Shown piece after piece: positions 9,314-15,267 of a stretch of DNA of 15,267 nt (the stretch's first letter is position 1; each line of letters begins with the position of its first letter). The position numbers and the translations under genes were made by a program. The DNA is taken from positions 1-15,267 of the forward strand of contig NAVB01002177.1 in the NCBI GenBank assembly GCA_002179805.1. The letters run 5' to 3'. The notes beneath the pieces are model-generated. The model made no database searches and was not told the DNA's origin. It was given only the letters and a program-made list of their open reading frames with translations. This DNA is from Acanthamoeba lenticulata (lineage: Eukaryota > Discosea > Longamoebia > Acanthamoebidae).

Positions 9314-10177
9314 TCAGGAGAGACCGAGGTGGGCGAGCATGTCGAGGGCAGCTTGACAGGGCTGCTGGTGCTGGTCGAAGCCCGACGCGAGACACGCCTC
9401 CGAGCACCAGCTCGCGATGCCGCACTTGGCGCAGCTGCACAGGGTTGTACAGACAAAAACGTAGCAACGTGAGGAAATACTACAACAATACAACAACGCT
9501 CGAGTGGTGTGGTGTGCGTGCTGTCTGGCCGACCTGATGATACCGACGCGAGGGCACATCGACGCGGTATCTGCACGAGAGAGGATCGCTCAGCGGGGCT
9601 TAATGAAGAAAGAGAAGAAGAAGAAGAACGGAGAGCAACACGAACCACCATCGGCTGCCAACTTGATGCGGCTGCAGGCCTTGGGCACGGCGTTGGGGTG
9701 TCTGAGGTCGAAGGCCACGCTCGGCCGTCGTGCTTCAGAGGCATCGTCCACCACCAGTCGTTGCAGCTTGCCTTTGTTGGGGGAGGCTCGGCAGTACTCC
9801 ATAAGGAAGGCCAGCGCCTGGAGCGCCTCGACAGCTTCATGGTTGAGGATGCGATTTCGTCGCTTAAACTTCTCCAACTTGTCGTAGTCTCGTTCCCCCA
9901 AGATGGTGATGATCTTGCTGTACAGCTTTTCGTCCAGTATGTTCATGGAAGCGCGCGCGATGTGCAACCGTGTCTTGTCAACGAGGGTGACCCACACCAC
10001 CTTGGGTCTTGCAGCAGCACTGCTCTCTGTGCTTGATTCGTTCTGCGCCTCCCCCTCTTCGGTCTGGGTGACAAATCGAAAAAAATTGGTCAAGCTCGAT
10101 GTACGGCTCCTCCTCTTTGGCTTCTCTTCCGGCTCCAAGTCTTCATGCCAGGAGGGTGTCCGAGAGCTGACTGCCAT
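9314..10177 (-). CDS. Small MYND-type zinc-finger protein, 3 exons
   Basis: MYND fingers are zinc-binding protein-protein interaction modules; the partner here is unknown. Exons on minus: 10177-9649, 9570-9534, 9434-9314, joining in frame to 228 residues. The donor after exon 1 could also be three bases downstream, adding one codon. Residues 1-60 are polar (EEKPKRRSR, then Glu/Ser-rich). About 65-175 is a helical region (RPKVVWVTLVDKTRLHIARAS, NHEAVEALQALAFLMEYC) that I do not recognise. The C-terminus is the finger: C182, C190, C193, C199, C203, H211 and C215 with the spacing C-x2-C-x5-C-x3-C-x7-H-x3-C. The first ligand, expected at 179, is Ala, so one zinc site looks incomplete unless the short middle exon is misplaced. 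ATG 10177 is the first in-frame ATG. It starts 49 bases past the poly(A) signal of the gene upstream. Confidence 0.75.
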
Positions 10178-10225
10178 CTTCCACCGCAACTCTTGGCCAA
10201 CACTTGAAAAAAAAGTTGTCACAAA

Positions 10226-10231
10226 TTTATT
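10226..10231 (-). terminator. AATAAA poly(A) signal of the decayed repeat gene
   Basis: TTTATT on plus reads AATAAA on minus and overlaps the TAA that ends the last repeat-encoding frame. It sits 49 bases upstream of the MYND gene's ATG. Confidence 0.5.
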
Positions 10232-10496
10232 ACGACGGCGTCAATCCGTGCGTGGGCCGCCTGTTTGGAACTGCCCACTGGAGCACCTCCTGGTGGCCTC
10301 CGCATTCTACATGATCGCAAGTCAATCTGTCCAGGGGCAGCCATTCTGGCGCGCCCACTGAAGCACATCGAGATGCCCGCCGCCGGCTGGAGCACGTCCA
10401 AGTGGCTCCTTGAGCCGCCAAGGCGCAGGTCCACTTGTCCCATGGGCAGCCGTTGGCGCGCGCCCACTGGAGCATGACCAGGTGGCCTCCCCTGGC

Positions 10497-10510
10497 TGCA
10501 TTGTGCATTG
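10497..10510 (+). repeat. Perfect 7-bp tandem duplication (TGCATTG x2)
   Basis: Two adjacent TGCATTG copies. The neighbouring 81-bp repeat unit has one copy at the equivalent place. The spacing between repeat cores grows from 81 to 88, exactly one extra heptamer, which shifts the frame. Confidence 0.9.
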
Positions 10511-10941
10511 CAGCAAGTCTCGTAGTCCCATGGGCAGCCGTTGGAGTGCGCCCATTGAAGCACGTCCAGGTGGCCTCCCCACGCTGCATTGCTGCAAACC
10601 CGCTTGTCCCATGGGCAGCCGTTGGCACGCGCCCACTGGAGCAGAGATAGCCAGCCCTTGCGAGCTACTCGCATTCCATAGTCGACGCGAGGAATCCGCA
10701 AGTGTGGGTGCTGAAGAAGACGGTGCTGAAACGCGTGGCTCCACGAGCGGCACACGGCGCGGCAGGCGGGCAGGACCAGGGGGTGCACAAACTGAAGGAT
10801 GAAGCTGACAAGCTCCACGAAAAGCTCATCATTTCCGTCCACTTCTGGAGGCAGAGTAATAGAAAGCACTGCAGTGGTTGGAGGAAGAGGAGTGGGACAC
10901 GTTGTAACGGTGGGGGCTCTGAGTTTTAAGTTGAATAAAAC

Positions 10942-10947
10942 TTTATT
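10942..10947 (-). terminator. AATAAA poly(A) signal of TPP2
   Basis: TTTATT on plus reads AATAAA on minus, 65 bases past the TPP2 stop. It lies inside the open frame of the decayed repeat gene. An AATAAA also occurs on plus at 10934-10939, with no plus-strand gene in view to use it. Confidence 0.6.
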
Positions 10948-11011
10948 GATTTCTGAAAAGAAATCCTGCTTCATCTTGTTCTTGTTCTTGTTTTCCTCTT
11001 CTTCTTCATCT

Positions 11012-14000
11012 TCAGAAGAGGGGCTGGTACTTGGCCGGGTAGAGGGCCTGCTTGGCCGTGCGCAGGTGGTCCTCCCAGTGGGCCCAGCCCAGCTGCCGCA
11101 CGAGCTCGGCCTTCTGCTCGAACAACTGACGCTCCTGCTCGCCCAGCTGGCCGCCCTCCACCAGCTCCTTGAGCTGCTTGTTCACGTACTGTTGTTGTTG
11201 TTGGTGGTGCCCACACATCATCATCATCATGATCAGCTTCATCATCAGCTTCATGGTCATTCTCCACGAGAAGACTACGAACCTTGAGGGCGGTGGCGAG
11301 CTGGCCGCGCGCCCGGTGGAAGGACGCCATGAGGCCAAAGTACTTGGACTCGCCGGTGACGTCGGCCCACTTCTTGAGCTGCCCCAGGGCCGCCTCGGCC
11401 TCGCCCAGCAGCGCCGCCCTCCTCTCGGGGTCTATCGTTTTTTTTTTTTTTTTTCAATATTATTATCATTAGTAAAAATATGTTTAAAAGCGCACGCAAT
11501 TCAGTTTCCGCCGCACGAACGCGCGTGTGTGTCGTGTGTCGTGTGCGCGTGTGAGCGGGGCAGTGCGTACCGGCGGCGAGCGCGGCGGTGATGATGGCCT
11601 GCGTCTTCCCGGTGAGGGCGGTGAGGAGGATGTCGAGCTGCTTCTCCTTCTCCTTGTTGACCTTCCCGGCCTGCGCCTCGCCCGCCTCTGGCTTCGTCCC
11701 TGCATCGCCGTCGCGTTTCATCATCATCATCGTCGTCGTCGTCGTCGTCGTTATCGTTATGGGGGGAGGAATGATGACGTCAGCAAGCGAGCGAGAAAGA
11801 GAATGCGGCCATCATCGGCCAATCATCGAAACGAACCGATCTTGGCAGCGGCAAGGTGGAGGGCGAGGCTCGTGGTGTCGATGCACTTCACCACCGCGTC
11901 CGCCGCCGCCACGACCTCCTCCACCTGCGCGTCACAGCATCACCCCAAGCCCAATCAGCCAACCAGACTCTTCGTCATCGGTCTCATCATCATCATCTTC
12001 AACGGGAGGCGGGAGGAGGAGGAGGACCTCCTTGTAGGTGGTGGCGCGCTTGAGGTTGAGGGCCAGGAGCCCCACGTGCTCCGGCTTGGCCGACAGGAGG
12101 GCCTTTAGACGCGCGCGCGTGTGCGTGTGCGTGTGTGCGTGTGTTGCGCCGCCGCGTGTCAACAGAGAACGACGAGGACGAGGAGGAAGAGGGCGCGTAC
12201 GCGGACGAGGTCGTCGAATTCCTTGAGCTTCTTGCACTTGAGGAGCTTCTCGGCGTACTCGACCTTCTTCTCGAACACGAAGGCCTCGAGCTTCTCCTCG
12301 GCCGTCTGCTCCCGCTCCTCGTCCTCTTCGCCTCCGTTCGTCGACGACGACGATGACGACGAGGCCGATGCCGAGACGCAGCTCGAGGTCGGCTGCACGA
12401 CGTAGGCGAACGGCACGCCCGCGAGCTTCTTGTTCTTGTCGGCAAACAGCTTCTTGTACACCTGCAGCGTGCCTGTTTATATTGATTTATTTATTTATTT
12501 CAATATTTGTTGTGAATTTTCAATTCGTTTCGAAACGTGTTTTCATTAATTTATTTTTAATTTTTTTGTGGCGTACCGAGGAGGAGGTCGCCCGGGGAGG
12601 AGTCCTTGGGGAGGGACTTGGTGTCGGTGCGGCCCACGTAGAAGACCTGCTCGCGCCCGCACTTGAGACGCTTGCCCGCCGTCGGGAACTTGCTCCCGTT
12701 CCTGCGCGTCCGTCCCGCCGCCTCATTGGTTGGTACTGACGTGGCCAAGCGGCCAATTAATTGGGGAGAGGCGCGCATACGTGAGAGCCTCGTTGATGTT
12801 GGCAAAGATGGGGAGGGTGATGGGCTTGGAGAGCTTCTTCTCGAGGAGGACCTCCGTGTCCTTGAGCTTCTCCAGCATCTCCACCTGGTCGTGCCGGATC
12901 ATGAACTTCAGCGTGAAGCTCCCTGCATGCGATCGATCCCCCCATATTGCCCGTGAGCGATCGCAAAATCAAAAATAAAATCTAAATAAATAATCAATGA
13001 ATACATAAATAAATAAATGATAAATATAGGAGAATAGGGGACGGACCCTTGGAGAGCTTCTGGGCCGAGGGCCGGAAGTCGCCCTGCCCAACCAGCCGCT
13101 TGTTGGCGTTGAAGATCATCCTGCACGCCATTCACGCACATATCACACGCACCAGCCAATCCCGTTTTTTTGTTTTGTTTTTTTGAAAAACAATATTATT
13201 CAGTTATTCTAAACAAAATAGACAAGTAGCAAGCAAGAGGAGAGAGGGAGGGGGCGCACCAGAACTGCGCCTCATAGGCGGACTCGTAGAGGAGGGTGGA
13301 GAGCACCGGGAAGCGCGGGGTGATCTCCGCCGCCTCGCTCAGCTTGAAGTTGTAGGTCAGCACCTGTCATCATCATCACCCCCCCCCCTCTGGCCGGTCA
13401 GCTTCTTTCTCTCTCTCGGATGGCAAAGCTCGACAAGTGTGGAGACGACGCGACGCGCACCATCTGGTAGATCTGCTTGCCCTCCGGGAGGCGATCGCGG
13501 TCGTCGGGCAGCAGGCGAATGGCGTACGAGCTCGGCGTGATCGGGTGTTGGAGTCGATCCAACGTCACCTGCAACACACCACCACCGGCCCAATCAGAAA
13601 ATGGCGCACTGATCCATCCCCTTAAAGGGTTGGGATCGAACCTTGGGGAGAAGTTCCTCCTTGCCGAGGAGGGAGCTGACGTCGACACGCTTGACCAAGT
13701 GGCTCCCGTAGAGGCCCACGTCAGTGGTGGTCACGTTCAGGCCGTGGAACTCGACCCGGAGGTTGACCAGCGAGTCACCGATGCCGTTCCAGTACTGGGC
13801 CAGACACAGCTCGAGGGTGACCCCGTCCTTGACCTTGATCGGCACCGACTCCTCGCTCTCGCTCTCCACCCACATGTATCTGTTTTTATTTTTTAATTTA
13901 ATGTTTTTTATTTTATTTAATGATTGGATTTTGATAAATTAAGTGAAGGGGGCGCACTTTTCATTCTCGCCCTGCGCGTAGCTGCGCTGGGGCGTGAGCT

Positions 14001-15185
14001 GGAGCGTGTGCAGCACGAAACGCTTTCGCGGGGCCACTTGGACTCCTCTGCCATCGCCGGACGATCAGTCAATTAGTATTTGGATAGATCACACAAACAA
14101 CGGAAAGAGAGAGAGAGAGAGAGAGCGGCGCATTGCGCGCACCGGACGGTGACGACGGCATGCGTGGCGCCATGCGGGACCGACACAAAGCGGCGCTCGA
14201 TGCCGCCCGACTGGAACGTGAGGCCGTTGAACTCCAAGCTGTGCACCGGGTGGCTCTCATCTGCCGCGCCAACCACGCGTTAGCCGTTCTTGATTTCACT
14301 GGCGTCATTCCAGACATTCCAGGCGTAGAACGGTACCGGGACCACGCTCGATGCGGAGGGGCCGAATGACGGTGATGGGCACCTTGAATACAGGCCCGGC
14401 CTCGGGCTGCGCGACGTCGATGGCCCGGATCTCGGCGTAATGGTAGCTGCCCGGCGCCAGCTTGGTCGGGTCGACCTTGATCGCGAATGACCGCTCGCCT
14501 GTTCATTCACACGCCTGACGTCAGTCTCCAGCCTGCGCGCCGGAATGCCAAGTATGTATGCGCGTTTCGACCGAAAGACGGACCATTGGCGAGGATCAGG
14601 TGCTTGGGGGCCTCGACCCAGCCCGGGTGGGAGACGGCCAGCGTGTACCGCCGCTCGAACGCGATCTTGTCCTAGTTATGCCGATAGCCCCGACCAATCA
14701 GCTGCGCCTTCACACAAGCGCGGACTGGGATTGGGCGTACCTTGCTGTCGACCAGGTGGTGGAACACGGGCGACACGCGAACGGTGGCTTCCAGCACGCG
14801 GTGCGTCTCCTCCCAGTCACTGGCCAATCAAAGGAGGTTGTTGAGCTGCCGTTCTTTGGTTGGTCGATTGCATGGTAATACATACCGGAGATAGACGCCG
14901 CGCGCGCCGCCGTGGTGAAGCGGCAGGTCGACGTCGAAGCGCACAGCAGGCTCGGCATAAGCCGCGCTGTACTTGATCAAATGGTGGTAGGCCTCGTTCA
15001 CCTGAATTCACCCCAAAGAAGCCCCGTTGGTTGAACTGTCCTTCGGGCGATGGGAACAAGGTGGTGTCTGTACAGACCTGGAGGAGGCCATTGCCGAGCG
15101 CAAAGGGCTCAATGGAGGGCACCGCACGGGCCGAGTTCTCGATGGCGCGCTGGAGCGTGTGCGGCGTGTACTTGACGCCCTGGGC
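11012..15185 (-). CDS. TPP2: Tripeptidyl-peptidase II, C-terminal 813 residues, 19 exons (5' end off window)
   Basis: Giant cytosolic serine exopeptidase that removes tripeptides from peptides released by the proteasome. Exons on minus: 15185-15078, 15001-14886, 14819-14741, 14671-14584, 14498-14337, 14260-14143, 14047-13958, 13879-13642, 13568-13461, 13363-13260, 13120-13047, 12922-12781, 12701-12577, 12472-12201, 12102-12028, 11924-11837, 11699-11571, 11431-11283, 11188-11012. All junctions join in frame (2442 bases with stop). TPP2 landmarks in order: YTPHTLQRAIENSA, ARGVYLRDWEE, AGPVFKVPITVIRPL, VPHGATHAVVTV, KRFVLHTLQLTPQRSYAQ, FHGLNVTTTDVGLYG, LPEGKQIYQMVLTYNF, LLYESAYEAQFW, MIRHDQVEMLEKLKDTEVLL, KKWADVTGESKYF and the end LLGWAHWEDHL-like VRQLGWAHWEDHL. 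The subtilisin domain with its catalytic Asp, His and Ser lies upstream, beyond the edge. The exon at 12472-12201 holds a Ser/Glu-rich insert at a variable linker. The donors at 14337 and 12028 are the least certain. Confidence 0.94.
11717..11750 (+). repeat. (ATC)n/(GTC)n triplet repeat in a TPP2 intron
   Basis: A run of CATCATCATC continuing as CGTCGTCGTC, so (GAC/GAT)n on the gene strand. It lies in the intron between the exons at 11924-11837 and 11699-11571. Confidence 0.85.
12107..12153 (+). repeat. GC/GT alternating simple repeat in a TPP2 intron
   Basis: Alternating purine-pyrimidine run of GCGCGC then GTGTGCGTG units. On minus it is a CA/CG-rich tract ending at the acceptor CTAAAG, where a polypyrimidine tract would be expected. 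A similar tract is in the intron at about 698-750 of the F-box/ankyrin gene, and another at about 11520-11553. Confidence 0.8.
12753..12764. repeat. 12-bp perfect palindrome CCAATTAATTGG
   Basis: Self-complementary 12-mer inside the TPP2 intron between the exons at 12922-12781 and 12701-12577. It joins two CCAAT-type pentamers head to head. A further ATTGG at about 12725 is in the same intron. Confidence 0.8.
14107..14126 (+). repeat. (GA)n dinucleotide repeat in a TPP2 intron
   Basis: Perfect alternating AG run on plus, CT on minus, in the intron between the exons at 14260-14143 and 14047-13958. It is nearer the donor than the acceptor, so it is not the polypyrimidine tract. Confidence 0.85.
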
Positions 15186-15267
15186 CTGCACTCACGCGAA
15201 CGTCAACATATAAAAAGTTTAGGAAAAAGAATATTATTGAAAATAACAATAATAAGAATTACAAAAA
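15186..15267 (-). other. TPP2: Partial TPP2 intron at the window edge
   Basis: AT-rich sequence with no coding potential, ending on minus in GTGAGTGCAG directly before the first TPP2 exon in the window. Its donor and all upstream exons lie outside. Confidence 0.75.

Larger units (their letters stand above)
10219..10974 (-). pseudogene. Decayed F-box-like gene with NGCPW ankyrin-like repeats
   Basis: Residues about 50-75 (ELVSFILQFVHPLVLPACRAVCRSW) resemble an F-box. They are followed by 27-residue repeats of the type LQWARANGCPWDK..C..AA..GHLDV, common in F-box/ankyrin families of amoebae and of their giant viruses. Repeat cores begin on plus at about 10609, 10528, 10440 and 10331, spaced 81, 88 and 109 bases. 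A 7-bp tandem duplication (TGCATTG at 10497-10503 and 10504-10510) shifts the frame. A one-base loss near 10406 restores it. A loss of about 52 bases near 10380-10390 and another one-base loss near 10331 shift it twice more. The first frame stays open to 10219 (251 codons). The last intact repeat, in another frame, stops at TAA 10232-10230, which overlaps an AATAAA, suggesting the original 3' end. ATG 10974 lies inside the TPP2 3' region. It could instead be a working gene with altered repeats, or contain assembly errors. Confidence 0.65.

Noticed and set aside
11932..12237. Read-through of the TPP2 intron after the exon ending at 12028
   Set aside because: A later in-phase GTTGAA donor would add eight Leu/Pro residues, but the GTCCTC donor gives a gap-free fit to TPP2 (KE then VEEVVAAADAV), so the shorter exon is preferred.

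Overview
This is a nuclear segment of a GC-rich, intron-dense unicellular eukaryote, most likely an Acanthamoeba-type amoeba. That assignment is an inference from composition and gene content, not a database match. Exons are very GC-rich with G/C-ending codons. Introns are mostly short, often AT-rich or made of simple repeats. The gene set is eukaryotic: an Arp2/3 subunit, a spliceosome factor, a giant exopeptidase and F-box/ankyrin proteins. Nothing in it looks bacterial: no operons, Shine-Dalgarno sites, CRISPR arrays or insertion sequences.

Layout from left to right. (1) 69-3227, minus: an F-box plus ankyrin-repeat protein in seven exons, with one probable GC-AG intron and an unresolved 5' end. 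(2) About 3600-5460: nearly 2 kb with no gene I can support, though it holds a probable 5' intron of gene 1. (3) 5554-7887, minus: a single-exon gene for the splicing factor CWC22. (4) 7888-8271: a compact divergent promoter region. (5) 8272-9121, plus: ARPC3 of the Arp2/3 complex, four exons, the first carrying only two codons. (6) 9314-10177, minus: a small MYND-finger protein, three exons, convergent with ARPC3. (7) 10219-10974, minus: a decayed F-box-like gene with NGCPW-type ankyrin-like repeats of 81 bp, broken by a 7-bp tandem duplication and further indels. (8) 11012-15185, minus: the C-terminal 813 residues of tripeptidyl-peptidase II in 19 exons. Its N-terminal subtilisin domain lies beyond the right edge.

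The genes do not form one pathway. CWC22 serves pre-mRNA splicing and exon-junction deposition, ARPC3 branched actin nucleation, and TPP2 cytosolic peptide breakdown downstream of the proteasome. The F-box/ankyrin protein is probably a substrate adaptor for an SCF ubiquitin ligase. Genes are tightly packed: the TPP2 poly(A) signal falls inside the reading frame of the next gene.

The most interesting signals are the repeat gene whose indels partly cancel, a donor-site pattern with pyrimidine at +4, a CCAATCA heptamer recurring in TPP2 introns, and the GC-AG intron. I saw no clear evidence of a wholly new biological system.
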